A DNA stretch of 29,094 nt, taken from an uncultured Bacteroides sp. GTDB lineage: Bacteria; Bacteroidota; Bacteroidia; Bacteroidales; Bacteroidaceae. Below the pieces are notes generated by a model, which saw nothing but the letters and a program-made list of their open reading frames with translations, made no database searches and had not been told where the DNA came from. Of the stretch, positions 1-8,060 are shown piece after piece. Location: positions 1 to 29,094 of the forward strand of contig NZ_CAUFUE010000043.1 of assembly GCF_959029255.1 (NCBI RefSeq), written 5' to 3'. Both the position numbers and the translations under genes were made by a program. The first letter of the stretch is position 1. Each line of letters starts with the position of its first letter.

Positions 1-20
1 AACGAACGTTTAAAAAACAC
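1..20 (+). repeat. Partial copy of the 24-bp recombination repeat
   Basis: The first 20 bases equal the last 20 of the right-hand 24-bp repeat at 28812-28835, in the same orientation, and are the reverse complement of most of 28606-28629. The copy contains ACGAACGTTT (2-11), the complement of the ARACGTWCGT core known from Bacteroides class I invertible promoters. In the pair at 28.6-28.8 kb the core end faces the invertible DNA, so by analogy the segment served by this copy would lie to the left of the window. The copy is cut by the window edge. Confidence 0.7.
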
Positions 21-85
21 CTTCATTTTCAGCTTGTATTAAGCTATTAATCAACAATTTACATACTTTTTTTAGTACAAAAAAG

Positions 86-189
86 GAAGTTAACTTCATT
101 GCCGGAAGGAAGTTAACTAAGTAGGTGACAATAAGTTAACTAAGTACATGCAACGAAGTTAACTAAGTACATGCAATGAAGTTAACTTC
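86..189. repeat. Five-copy array with exact 23-bp period (GTTAAC motif)
   Basis: AAGTTAACT starts at 87, 110, 133, 156 and 179, every 23 bases. The two outermost copies are perfect 12-bp palindromes (GAAGTTAACTTC, 86-97 and 178-189). Inner copies continue as AAGTTAACTAAGT, and the third and fourth also share ACATGCAA. The even spacing of roughly two helical turns suggests repeated protein binding sites on one DNA face, but function is unknown. The array lies between the repeat at position 1 and the first gene. Confidence 0.75.
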
Positions 190-245
190 TTTAAAAAACA
201 TAATCTTCTTTTATACAGAAAAAGTATTTTTTCCTCTTTTTCGTT

Positions 246-253
246 TATCTTTG
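246..253 (+). promoter_or_regulatory. Candidate -7 promoter box upstream of DUF4494 gene
   Basis: TATCTTTG matches the Bacteroides TAnnTTTG element exactly. No TTTG is present 19 bases upstream. If used, it would give a leader of about 190 bases for the gene at 451. Confidence 0.4.
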
Positions 254-282
254 TACACTCATTCTTAACTAAGAAGGGAGGA

Positions 283-312
283 GATGCTTCGACAAGCTCA
301 GCATGACAGACA
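283..312. repeat. Widespread intergenic repeat (ATGCTTCGACAAGCTCAGCA type)
   Basis: The sequence ATGCTTCGACAAGCTCAGCA followed by TGACAGA is a short imperfect palindrome (GCTTCGACAAGC) recurring between genes in many unrelated bacteria. Read on the minus strand it gives the familiar spurious peptide CHAELVEAS, so open frames over it should not be taken as genes. The rest of 190-450 shows only AT-rich DNA. Confidence 0.6.
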
Positions 313-450
313 GAACTGGACAACAGATTTAAAATGTACAACAGATTAAAAATGTATAGCAGATAGAACTGTCATTTCAAAGCGGGGAAAAGCAATCTCT
401 GTTTTTCAATATCAAAACGATAAATATTATTAATTAAAAATCAGAAGATT

Positions 451-915
451 ATGGCAATGCATACTTGGTTTGAGTGCAAAATCCGTTATGAGAAAACAAT
501 GGAAAACGGTATGAATAAGAAAGTTACTGAACCTTATTTGGTGGATGCACTCAGCTTTACGGAAGCAGAAGCACGTATTATCGAAGAAATGACACCGTTT
601 ATCTCGGGTGAGTTCACGGTATCGGATATCAAACGGGCTAATTACAGTGAGTTGTTCCCTTCGGAAGAAGAAGCTGCGGACCGTTGGTTTAAATGCAAAC
701 TGGTGTTCATCACTTTGGATGAAAAGAGCGGTGCTGAGAAAAAAACATCCACACAAGTACTTGTACAAGCTGCCGACTTACGGGACGCAGTGAAGAAACT
801 GGACGAAGGAATGAAGGGTACGATGGCTGATTATCAGATTGCATCGGTAGCCGAAACGGCTATCATGGATGTATATCCGTACAGTGCAGAACCTAATGAC
901 AAACCGGAAGTTTAA
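451..915 (+). CDS. DUF4494 domain-containing protein
   Basis: This 154-residue protein has the look of the Bacteroidales DUF4494 family: the HTWFECKIRYEK opening, the central ALSFTEAEARIIEEM block and a WFKCKLVFITLDEKSG strand pair. No signal peptide or membrane segment is visible, so it is probably cytoplasmic. Its function is unknown. An in-frame ATG two codons later (457) is an equally possible start, since neither has a Shine-Dalgarno motif. It is followed by a hairpin and then the yggS-like gene. The family call is from recognition of the sequence. Confidence 0.85.
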   Translation: MAMHTWFECKIRYEKTMENGMNKKVTEPYLVDALSFTEAEARIIEEMTPFISGEFTVSDIKRANYSELFPSEEEAADRWFKCKLVFITLDEKSGAEKKTSTQVLVQAADLRDAVKKLDEGMKGTMADYQIASVAETAIMDVYPYSAEPNDKPEV

Positions 916-921
916 GAACAA

Positions 922-967
922 GAGAGTGTGTCAAAATAAAAAATTACTATTATTCTGACACACTCTC
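922..967 (+). terminator. Hairpin after DUF4494 gene
   Basis: A perfect 12-bp stem (GAGAGTGTGTCA, 922-933, with 956-967) encloses a 22-base AT-rich loop. No T-run follows on the plus strand, so it may be an attenuator or processing site as much as a terminator. Confidence 0.55.
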
Positions 968-990
968 CCGATACTTTATACCTTAACAAA

Positions 991-1656
991 ATGATTGCAG
1001 AGAATTTTAAAAAAGTACTGAGCGAGCTGCCTGAAGGAGTACGATTGGTGGCTGTTTCCAAATTTCACCCCAATGAGGCGATAGAGGAAGCCTATCGTGC
1101 CGGGCAACGTGTGTTCGGAGAAAGCAAGGTGCAGGAGATGACTGCCAAGTATGAAAGTCTTCCAAAAGATATCGAATGGCATTTCATCGGACATCTGCAA
1201 ACTAACAAGATTAAGTTTATCGTACCTTACGTAAGCCTGATTCATGGCATTGATTCCTATAAACTACTCACAGAGGTTAATAAGCAGGCAGCGAAAGTGG
1301 ACAGGACCGTAAACTGCTTGTTGCAACTACATATTGCCCAAGAAGAAACTAAGTTCGGTTTCAGCTTTGACGAATGCAGGGAAATGCTGACAGCCGGTGA
1401 ATGGAAAGAACTCAAAAACATTCGGATATGCGGGCTGATGGGTATGGCGACAAATACGGAGAATACTGAACAAATCAAAGCTGAATTTTGTTCTATAAGT
1501 AACTTCTTCAAGGAAGTGAAGTCCACGTGGTTCATCAATGAAAAGACATTTTGTGAATTATCTATGGGAATGTCACACGACTATCATGAAGCCATTGCAG
1601 CCGGAAGTACATTGGTACGCGTAGGAAGCAAGATTTTTGGAGAAAGAAACTATTAA
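991..1656 (+). CDS. YggS/PLPBP family pyridoxal 5'-phosphate-binding protein
   Basis: This 221-residue protein is the single-domain PLP homeostasis protein (YggS, ProSC, PLPBP), a fold-type III barrel that carries PLP but has no established enzyme activity. Lys24 in AVSKF is the expected Schiff-base lysine. Other family signatures are WHFIGHLQTNK, GLMGMAT, and the C-terminal LSMGMSHDYHEAI with VRVGSKIFGER phosphate-binding block. Length is normal. The next gene begins 12 bases after its stop, so the two are probably co-transcribed. Known homologues affect PLP supply and amino-acid balance. Confidence 0.93.
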   Translation: MIAENFKKVLSELPEGVRLVAVSKFHPNEAIEEAYRAGQRVFGESKVQEMTAKYESLPKDIEWHFIGHLQTNKIKFIVPYVSLIHGIDSYKLLTEVNKQAAKVDRTVNCLLQLHIAQEETKFGFSFDECREMLTAGEWKELKNIRICGLMGMATNTENTEQIKAEFCSISNFFKEVKSTWFINEKTFCELSMGMSHDYHEAIAAGSTLVRVGSKIFGERNY

Positions 1657-1668
1657 AAACCTATTATC

Positions 1669-2646
1669 ATGGCAACATTAGAAACTACTTTTGCCGGGTT
1701 GAAACTTAGAAACCCGATTATTATCAGCAGTTCAGGACTGACCGACAGTGCTGTAAAAAATCAGAGACTTTATGAGTCGGGAGCAGGAGCTATCGTACTT
1801 AAATCCCTTTTTGAAGAGCAAATCATGTTGGAAGCCGACTGGCTTGGTGATCCTAATATGTATCCGGAAGGCAGTGATTATCTGGTGGGATACATCCGCG
1901 AGCACAAACTGGGTGAATATCTGGAACTGATTAAAGAAAGCAAGAAAGTGTGTGATATTCCTATCATTGCCAGCATCAACTGTTACCAGAATGATGACTG
2001 GGTGGAATTTGCCACGAAAATAGAAGAAGCCGGTGCGGATGCTTTGGAAGTCAATATACTTGCCTTGCAAACTGACGTACAATATACGTACGGTACTTTT
2101 GAACAACGCCATATCGATATACTTAGTCATATCAAGAAAACAATCAATATTCCCGTTATCATGAAATTGGGTGACAACCTGACTAATCCGATTGCGCTTA
2201 TCGACCAGCTATATGCCAACGGAGCAGCGGCGGTAGTCATGTTCAATCGTTTCTACCAGCCTGATATCGATATTGAAAAGATGGTTCAGACATCCGGTAA
2301 TGTTTTCAGCAATGAAAGTGATTTAGCTAATTCGCTGCGTTGGATAGGTATCGCATCTGCCGCCGTAGACAAACTGGACTATGCCGCGTCAGGTGGCATA
2401 CACAGCCCCGAAGGTGTTGTAAAAGCGATACTTGCCGGTGCGTCAGCCGTAGAGATTTGTAGCGTGCTTTACCAAAACTCGTATGGAACTATTGGTGAAA
2501 TTCTCCATTTCTTAAATGACTGGATGGAACGCAAAGGCATGAAAAACATCAAGCAATTCAAGGGTATGTTGAATGTAAGCGACTTGAACGGTATAAATAC
2601 ATTCGAGCGCACACAATTCCTGAAATATTTTTCAGCTCGTAAATAA
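1669..2646 (+). CDS. Dihydroorotate dehydrogenase-like FMN barrel protein
   Basis: This 325-residue TIM-barrel protein resembles class 1 dihydroorotate dehydrogenases. The N-terminal LRNPIIISSSGLTD, the KLGDNLTNP strand and the C-terminal ASGGIHSPEGVVKAILAGAS phosphate-binding region fit an FMN enzyme. It differs where PyrD has N-x-S-C-P-N: here the matching strand reads EVNILALQTD. It is therefore probably a paralogue rather than the pyrimidine enzyme, and Bacteroides annotations normally say only 'dihydroorotate dehydrogenase-like'. It follows the PLP-protein gene by 12 bases and ends before a strong hairpin. The substrate is unknown. Confidence 0.85.
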   Translation: MATLETTFAGLKLRNPIIISSSGLTDSAVKNQRLYESGAGAIVLKSLFEEQIMLEADWLGDPNMYPEGSDYLVGYIREHKLGEYLELIKESKKVCDIPIIASINCYQNDDWVEFATKIEEAGADALEVNILALQTDVQYTYGTFEQRHIDILSHIKKTINIPVIMKLGDNLTNPIALIDQLYANGAAAVVMFNRFYQPDIDIEKMVQTSGNVFSNESDLANSLRWIGIASAAVDKLDYAASGGIHSPEGVVKAILAGASAVEICSVLYQNSYGTIGEILHFLNDWMERKGMKNIKQFKGMLNVSDLNGINTFERTQFLKYFSARK

Positions 2647-2667
2647 GAGATAGATAAAGAGACAAGC

Positions 2668-2721
2668 AACGCCCCGTAACTATATTGTTAGCATCACTAA
2701 CATATATTGTTACGGGGCGTT
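2668..2721. terminator. Strong hairpin between convergent genes
   Basis: AACGCCCCGTAAC (2668-2680) pairs perfectly with 2709-2721, and the stem extends through TATATTGTTA with few mismatches. It lies between a plus-strand stop at 2646 and a minus-strand stop at 2755, so it can serve both operons. Confidence 0.8.
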
Positions 2722-2754
2722 AAATGTATTGTTATGTTCCTTATAATGGCACTA

Positions 2755-4659
2755 TCAATTCTTTTTATCCAGTGCTTCGAAACAAGAATTCTTACTGATA
2801 AACTCAGGAACAATATCTTTCATAGCAGCTACTATCTTCATTTGGTCGTAGGTGTAGCTGACATCAATCAGCTTCTGAATACGCTCCTTCACTTCATCAT
2901 AATCATACTCACGCACGGTGGCAATCATAATCTTTTCATGATAAGTGGGCTTCGTGAGTTCCTTCACGTTGAGCAACTCTTCGTACAACTTTTCGCCATG
3001 GCGTAGACCTGTGAATTCAATCTTCACATCCGTACGCCCCGAAAGACTAATCATGCGTTTGGCAAGTTCTACAATCTTCACCGGCTTACCCATGTCGAAG
3101 ATATAAATCTCTCCCCCATTACCCATACTTCCGGCTTCGAGTACCAAGCGGCAAGCCTCGGGAATAGTCATGAAGAAACGTATGATTTCAGGATGAGTAA
3201 CAGTCACAGGACCGCCACGTTGTATCTGGTCGCGGAAGCGAGGAATGACAGAGCCATTGGAGCCTAATACATTTCCAAAGCGCGTGGTGATGAACTGAGT
3301 GACATGTCCGCCTTCCCGTTGCAGCTTCTTTGCCAATGACTGGACGTAAATTTCACAGATGCGCTTGGAGCATCCCATCACATTAGTAGGATTCACCGCC
3401 TTATCCGTAGAAATCATTACAAATTTCTCCGCACCGTATTTCACAGCCAAGTCGGCCACCGTACGTGTTCCGAAGATATTCACCTGTATGGATTCCGATA
3501 CATTGTCCTCCATCATCGGCACATGCTTGTAGGCGGCAGCATGGAAAATATATTGCGGTTTGAATTCCTTGAAGATATCTTCCATACGAGTTGCATTGGA
3601 AATATCAGCAATGATAGTCGCAGCATCTATATCCCTCCAGCGGTCTTGCAATTCCAAACGTATATCATGCAAAGGAGTTTCAGCCTGATCTACCAAAATC
3701 AATTTATAGGGATTGAAAGAAGCTACCTGACGCATGATTTCGCTACCTATGGAACCGGCAGCACCGGTAATCATCACACGCTTGCCCTCCAAGTGTGAAG
3801 CAACCTTGTGAATATCTATTTCGATAGGATTGCGTTGCAAAAGGTCTTCAATCTGTATTTCCTTCAATTGAGTGCGATTCAGCAATTGGCCGTTCCATTC
3901 ACTCAATGAAGGAGCCGTCAGAAGTTTGACGTTATGCGCCAACAATCGGTCTGCCATATCAGACTTCTTCAACGCTTCCATCTTGGCGGGAGACACAATT
4001 ATGGTATGAACGTCACGGTCTTCCAGGTTATCAATCAGCGTATCGTCATTAGGGTATACCTTGACACCCATCATCACCTTGTTTACCAGTTCCGACTCGT
4101 CAGCAATGAAACCACGCAAGCGGTAATGATTACGAAGATTGACACGCAATGATTTAGCAATATTCACCCCGGCTTCTTTAGCTCCGTAAATAAAAACATT
4201 GGCGCTGTGTGAACCATCAAAATTAAGTGCTTCGAAGAATATCTTTACGACAACACGGGAACATGCCATCATGGCAAAGCTGATGATGTAGGACATAAAC
4301 AGCACTGTGGCGGGTGCAAATGTTATTCCCGTGAAACCCTTAACGAGCACACTCGATATCAGCAACAAGGCGTATGACACCGTGAGTGACACAAAGATGC
4401 GCATGATATCGACAAACGATGAAAAGCGCAACACATTAGAGTATGTACGAAATACTCTGAAAAAGATTAAATTGACAATTACAGTCCATACAATCGTTGT
4501 ATCTATGGAAGATGATTCCAAAAATAGACTCCTGAAATCATATCGCAGCGCATAGGCCAACAGACTGGATACAACAATAATAAGTACATCAATCAATAGA
4601 ACAGTCCATATCGGTAATACCTTTGCGGAAAGGTACCGATGAAAAAAGTTTCGCTTCAT
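2755..4659 (-). CDS. FlaA1/WbpM-type nucleoside-diphosphate-sugar 4,6-dehydratase, membrane bound
   Basis: This 634-residue protein has an N-terminal region of about four membrane helices (roughly residues 15-140), a CoA-binding-like Rossmann linker (FIYGAKEAGVNIAKSL) and a C-terminal extended SDR domain with the nucleotide loop GAAGSIG at about 299-305. The catalytic pair reads NVMGCSKR, that is M-x-x-x-K (about 428-432) after STDKAVNPTN. This is the pattern of large UDP-GlcNAc 4,6-dehydratases such as WbpM and PglF rather than YxxxK epimerases. It should supply deoxy-amino sugars for O-glycan or capsule. I place the start at ATG 4659; the longer TTG start at 4692 lies inside a -7 promoter box. 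Confidence 0.88.
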   Translation of the reverse strand: MKRNFFHRYLSAKVLPIWTVLLIDVLIIVVSSLLAYALRYDFRSLFLESSSIDTTIVWTVIVNLIFFRVFRTYSNVLRFSSFVDIMRIFVSLTVSYALLLISSVLVKGFTGITFAPATVLFMSYIISFAMMACSRVVVKIFFEALNFDGSHSANVFIYGAKEAGVNIAKSLRVNLRNHYRLRGFIADESELVNKVMMGVKVYPNDDTLIDNLEDRDVHTIIVSPAKMEALKKSDMADRLLAHNVKLLTAPSLSEWNGQLLNRTQLKEIQIEDLLQRNPIEIDIHKVASHLEGKRVMITGAAGSIGSEIMRQVASFNPYKLILVDQAETPLHDIRLELQDRWRDIDAATIIADISNATRMEDIFKEFKPQYIFHAAAYKHVPMMEDNVSESIQVNIFGTRTVADLAVKYGAEKFVMISTDKAVNPTNVMGCSKRICEIYVQSLAKKLQREGGHVTQFITTRFGNVLGSNGSVIPRFRDQIQRGGPVTVTHPEIIRFFMTIPEACRLVLEAGSMGNGGEIYIFDMGKPVKIVELAKRMISLSGRTDVKIEFTGLRHGEKLYEELLNVKELTKPTYHEKIMIATVREYDYDEVKERIQKLIDVSYTYDQMKIVAAMKDIVPEFISKNSCFEALDKKN

Positions 4660-4689
4660 TTCGTTTGACAGTTTTTGTTTTAGGCATCG

Positions 4690-4697
4690 CAAAGATA
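4690..4697 (-). promoter_or_regulatory. -7 box for the sugar dehydratase gene
   Basis: On the minus strand TATCTTTG (4697 to 4690) matches TAnnTTTG. Initiation about 7 bases downstream gives a leader of about 25-30 bases to ATG 4659 and excludes the in-frame TTG at 4692. A TTTG occurs only 12 bases upstream, closer than usual. Confidence 0.55.
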
Positions 4698-4736
4698 CAC
4701 TATTTTTATCAAAGCGAATAAGAAATAGATAAAATT

Positions 4737-6062
4737 TTACATTAAATTACTTGCCAATTCACTTAACTGGCTGCGTTCTCCTTTCACCAAATTTACATGG
4801 GCAAATAAATTCTGGTCTCTCATACGGTCTATCATGTAGACGAGCCCATTGGACTGGCTATCCAGATAAGGCTGGTCAATCTGCTGGATATCACCCGTGA
4901 ACACCATCTTAGTACCTTCTCCGGCACGCGTGATGATGGTTTTTATTTCGTGCGGGGTCAGGTTCTGCGCTTCGTCGATGATACAATAAGTCTCACTCAA
5001 ACTACGTCCACGAATAAACGCCAATGCTTCGATAACGAGCTGATCGCTTTTCTGCATATCTTCCAGGCGCTTCACCTCGCTCGAATTGGATGCGAACTGA
5101 TGCTTGATGACATTCAAATTATCGAACAAGGGTTGCATATAAGGAGCAACTTTTTCATTAGCGTCACCTGGCAGGAAACCAAGGTCTTTATTGGAAAGGG
5201 CGACAATAGGCCGTGCCAATAAAATCTGTTTGTAATCAGTCAATTTACCAAGTGCAGCGGCCAAAGCCAGCAAAGTCTTACCGGTTCCCGCCTTACCCGT
5301 GAGGGCAACCAATTTGATATTGGGGTCATTCAACACTTCAAAAGCAAAGCTCTGCTCGGCATTACGAGGTTCGATGCCGTAATTCTTCGTCTTATTAACC
5401 CGGCATACCGAGTGGGTAAAAGGATTAAAGCGGGCAAGCACACTGCTACGATCGCTCTTCAGTACAAAGCATTCATTGGGATGAAGCACGTCTTTAAAGT
5501 CAAATTCGCTGATATCCAACCCTTCCCGGGATGAATAGATGCGGTCTATCAAAGAGGGGTCGACGCCCTCGAACACTTCATTCGATTTCTCGAATATATC
5601 TACATTGATTACTTTATCGTTTATGTAATCTTCACACAGAAGTCCGATGGAGCGCGCTTTCATACGCAGATTGACATCTTTCGTCACAAGAATGGATTTC
5701 ATCTTCGGCTTCTTTTCGGTGAGCCAATCAACTACCGACAATATCTGATGGTCGGGAATGCGTTCCGGGAAAGAATCCTTTACACGGGGAGAATCTACGT
5801 CACCGGCCACTACGAAAAGACGTCCCAAACCTTCGCCCAGTGGAGCGCCTTTGGTAAAGAGTTTATCGTCGGTTATCAGGTCGAGCTCACGAACAAATTC
5901 ACGGGCGTTGAAGTTTATCTGTTCGTTGCCTTTCTTGAATTTATCCAGTTCTTCAAGTACCACAATGGGAAGATAAATATCGTTCTCTTCAAAATTCTTT
6001 AGACAGTTATAGTCGTGAAGGATGACGTTTGTATCAATCACAAAGTTTTTCTTAGTTCCCAT
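4737..6062 (-). CDS. PIN-PhoH fusion ATPase (PhoH2 type)
   Basis: This 441-residue protein joins an N-terminal PIN nuclease domain (FVIDTNVILHD with Asp10; LPIVVLEELDKFK; LVTKDVNLRMKA near 126-136) to a C-terminal PhoH P-loop ATPase. Walker A is GKAGTGKT (257-263 with G256) and Walker B is CIIDEAQN (360-367), followed by TRAGEGTKMVFTGD. Fusions of this PhoH2 type are known as ATP-dependent RNA helicase/ribonucleases. No signal peptide is visible. The start at 6062 fits the PIN opening MGTKKNFVIDTNV. It is divergent from folC and its stop lies 78 bases upstream of the dehydratase start, whose own -7 box suggests separate transcription. Confidence 0.93.
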   Translation of the reverse strand: MGTKKNFVIDTNVILHDYNCLKNFEENDIYLPIVVLEELDKFKKGNEQINFNAREFVRELDLITDDKLFTKGAPLGEGLGRLFVVAGDVDSPRVKDSFPERIPDHQILSVVDWLTEKKPKMKSILVTKDVNLRMKARSIGLLCEDYINDKVINVDIFEKSNEVFEGVDPSLIDRIYSSREGLDISEFDFKDVLHPNECFVLKSDRSSVLARFNPFTHSVCRVNKTKNYGIEPRNAEQSFAFEVLNDPNIKLVALTGKAGTGKTLLALAAALGKLTDYKQILLARPIVALSNKDLGFLPGDANEKVAPYMQPLFDNLNVIKHQFASNSSEVKRLEDMQKSDQLVIEALAFIRGRSLSETYCIIDEAQNLTPHEIKTIITRAGEGTKMVFTGDIQQIDQPYLDSQSNGLVYMIDRMRDQNLFAHVNLVKGERSQLSELASNLM

Positions 6063-6167
6063 ACTCGTTAGATTTAAATTGTTTATATCTTTGCATAATA
6101 GCGAAGACAGGCTGCACCTTCACATAAAAAATAAGCGGGCTTATTTTATTCTGCTTTCGATTTGCAC

Positions 6168-6175
6168 TATCTTTG
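6168..6175 (+). promoter_or_regulatory. Candidate -7 box for folC
   Basis: TATCTTTG matches TAnnTTTG exactly and would give a leader of about 57 bases before ATG 6239. A second TATCTTTG lies at 6086-6093. Neither has TTTG at 19 bases upstream. Confidence 0.5.
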
Positions 6176-6238
6176 TTGCTCCTAAGATAACAATTTAAAA
6201 GAGAGAAAAGATTGCTTTCTTGTTAATTTTTATAAAAC

Positions 6239-7492
6239 ATGGACTATCAGAACACTTTAATTTACTTATATAACAGTGTACCTATGTTCCAGCAAGTAGG
6301 TGGCTCTGCTTACAAAGAAGGGTTGGAAAATACCAAGACATTAGACGAGCACTTCGGACATCCGCACCGCTCGTTCCATAGTATTCACGTGGCAGGCACC
6401 AATGGTAAAGGGTCTTGCTCGCACACATTAGCGGCCATACTACAAGAAGCAGGCTACCGGGTGGGACTTTATACCTCTCCCCACCTGATAGATTTCCGCG
6501 AACGCATACGCATCAACGGGCAACCTATATCGGAAGAGTACGTTGTACGCTTCGTAGAGGATGAACGCAGTTTCTTTGAACCGCTCCACCCTTCTTTCTT
6601 TGAATTGACTACCGCTATGGCATTCCGTTATTTCGCCGATGAGAAAGTAGATGTAGCCGTTATCGAGGTGGGATTGGGTGGTAGGCTGGATTGTACCAAT
6701 ATCATCCGGCCGGACTTATGTATCATTACTAATATCAGTTTCGACCATACGCAATACTTGGGCGATACATTGGCCAAGATTGCGGGAGAAAAAGCCGGTA
6801 TCATCAAAAACGGTGTTCCGGTAGTTATCGGAGAAACCACTCCGGAGACCAAACCCGTATTCCTGAACAAAGCGCAAAAGGTAAACGCTCCGGTTTTCTT
6901 TGCCGAAGAAAATGACCGTGAAGATTATCCCGGCGTAGAAAGCGAATTGAAAGGTTTGTATCAGCAGAAGAACACCCGCACCCTTCTCACTGCCCTACCT
7001 TTATTGAAAGAGGCAGGTTACCGTATCGATGAACAAAACGTACGTAGCGGATTTGCCCGGGTTTGTGAATTGACGGGGTTGATGGGGCGCTGGCAGATGT
7101 TACAGGAGTCTCCTACCTTGATTTGTGATACCGGTCATAATGTGGGAGGTATTACGTATATCGTGGAGCAACTGAAACAGCAGTCTTATCATCGCTTACA
7201 TATTATTATAGGTATGGTGAATGACAAAGATATCAGCGGCGTGCTGGCGTTGTTGCCCCGGGATGCCACCTACTACTTCACCAAAGCCAGCGTGAAACGT
7301 GCGTTGCCCGAACATGAGCTGTATAAACTTGCTTCCGACGCGGGATTGCAAGGAGATTGTTATCCGAACGTACCTTCCGCCGTGCGGGCTGCGCAAGAAA
7401 AAAGCCTCCCGGAAGATTTTATCTTCGTGGGAGGCAGTAGTTTTATTGTTGCGGATTTGTTAGCGAACCGCGATGCACTCAATCTCCACTAA
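6239..7492 (+). CDS. folC: Bifunctional folylpolyglutamate synthase/dihydrofolate synthase
   Basis: This 417-residue Mur-ligase-family enzyme adds glutamate to dihydropteroate and to tetrahydrofolates, using ATP, in the cytoplasm. It has the P-loop GTNGKGS (53-59), the folate-binding GLYTSPHLIDFRERI segment, the metal-site block AVIEVGLGGRLDCTN, and NISFDHTQYLGDTLAKIAGEKAGI. The C-terminal ligase lobe contains CDTGHNVGG. Length is normal. The start at 6239 gives the expected MDYQNTLIYLYN opening. Its last 33 bases overlap the end of convergent ridA. Confidence 0.96.
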   Translation: MDYQNTLIYLYNSVPMFQQVGGSAYKEGLENTKTLDEHFGHPHRSFHSIHVAGTNGKGSCSHTLAAILQEAGYRVGLYTSPHLIDFRERIRINGQPISEEYVVRFVEDERSFFEPLHPSFFELTTAMAFRYFADEKVDVAVIEVGLGGRLDCTNIIRPDLCIITNISFDHTQYLGDTLAKIAGEKAGIIKNGVPVVIGETTPETKPVFLNKAQKVNAPVFFAEENDREDYPGVESELKGLYQQKNTRTLLTALPLLKEAGYRIDEQNVRSGFARVCELTGLMGRWQMLQESPTLICDTGHNVGGITYIVEQLKQQSYHRLHIIIGMVNDKDISGVLALLPRDATYYFTKASVKRALPEHELYKLASDAGLQGDCYPNVPSAVRAAQEKSLPEDFIFVGGSSFIVADLLANRDALNLH

Positions 7493-7834
7493 AGCATCCT
7501 TCGGAAGCGCCTTCACGGCAACTGCCGAACGAGCGGGGAAAGCGCCGTCAAAATAAGTGGCATACACCTTGTTCATATCTGCAAACAAAGACATATCTGC
7601 CAGGAAAACGGTAGTCTTCACGATATTTGCCATGCTCAGTCCTGCTTCTTCCAGAATGTGCTTCACATTCTCCAAAGACTGGCGGGCTTGGGCTTCGGCT
7701 CCTTCCGCCATTGCTCCTGTTGCCGCATCAATGGGCAACTGACCGGATACGAACACCATTCCATTAGCTTCAATCGCTTGACTGTAAGGGCCTATTGCGC
7801 CCGGTGCCTTTTGGCTACAAATTACTTTCTTCAT
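7460..7834 (-). CDS. RidA family reactive intermediate deaminase
   Basis: This 124-residue protein has the full RidA/YjgF signature: GPYSQAI near 15-21, FVSGQLPID, VVFLADMSLFADMN-like block and FPARSAVAVKALPKDALVEIE with the conserved Arg102. The family hydrolyses reactive 2-aminoacrylate and similar enamines or imines made by PLP enzymes, as a homotrimer in the cytoplasm. The Arg102 and C-terminal Glu residues fit the deaminase subgroup. Its 3' end overlaps folC by 33 bases on the opposite strand. Confidence 0.93.
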   Translation of the reverse strand: MKKVICSQKAPGAIGPYSQAIEANGMVFVSGQLPIDAATGAMAEGAEAQARQSLENVKHILEEAGLSMANIVKTTVFLADMSLFADMNKVYATYFDGAFPARSAVAVKALPKDALVEIECIAVR

Positions 7835-8006
7835 AATCTTTTATTCTTTTATCGGTTTATATCAAGTATATTCAAAAAAAATCTGCCAGTGGATGCAGTA
7901 TTCATGAAATTCCTGCATTTACTATACGAATGCACAAAAGAAATTTCACTCATAACCTGTTATACCTAGACTTAACTTTTATTTCATCAAGGGGAAGTTT
8001 CCCAAC

Positions 8007-8040
8007 ATAAAGGCTCTGCTTGCGAAAACAGAGCCTTTAT
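8007..8040. terminator. Hairpin between ridA start and the TPR protein gene end
   Basis: A perfect 12-bp stem (ATAAAGGCTCTG, 8007-8018, with 8029-8040) has a 10-base loop. It lies 20 bases past the stop of the minus-strand gene ending at 8061 and is probably its terminator. The remaining 7835-8060 interval shows no gene. Confidence 0.7.
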
Positions 8041-8060
8041 TATTTCTATACTCTTCCTTC

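Noticed and set aside
86..189. CRISPR array from regular repeats
   Set aside because: The repeats are only about 9-20 bp with a 23-bp step, leaving no spacers, and no cas genes are present.
159..341. 60-codon minus-strand frame with CHAELVEAS
   Set aside because: It is a translation of the widespread intergenic repeat and part of the 23-bp array.
451..768. 112-codon minus-strand frame (430-768)
   Set aside because: Shadow of the DUF4494 gene with no family features.
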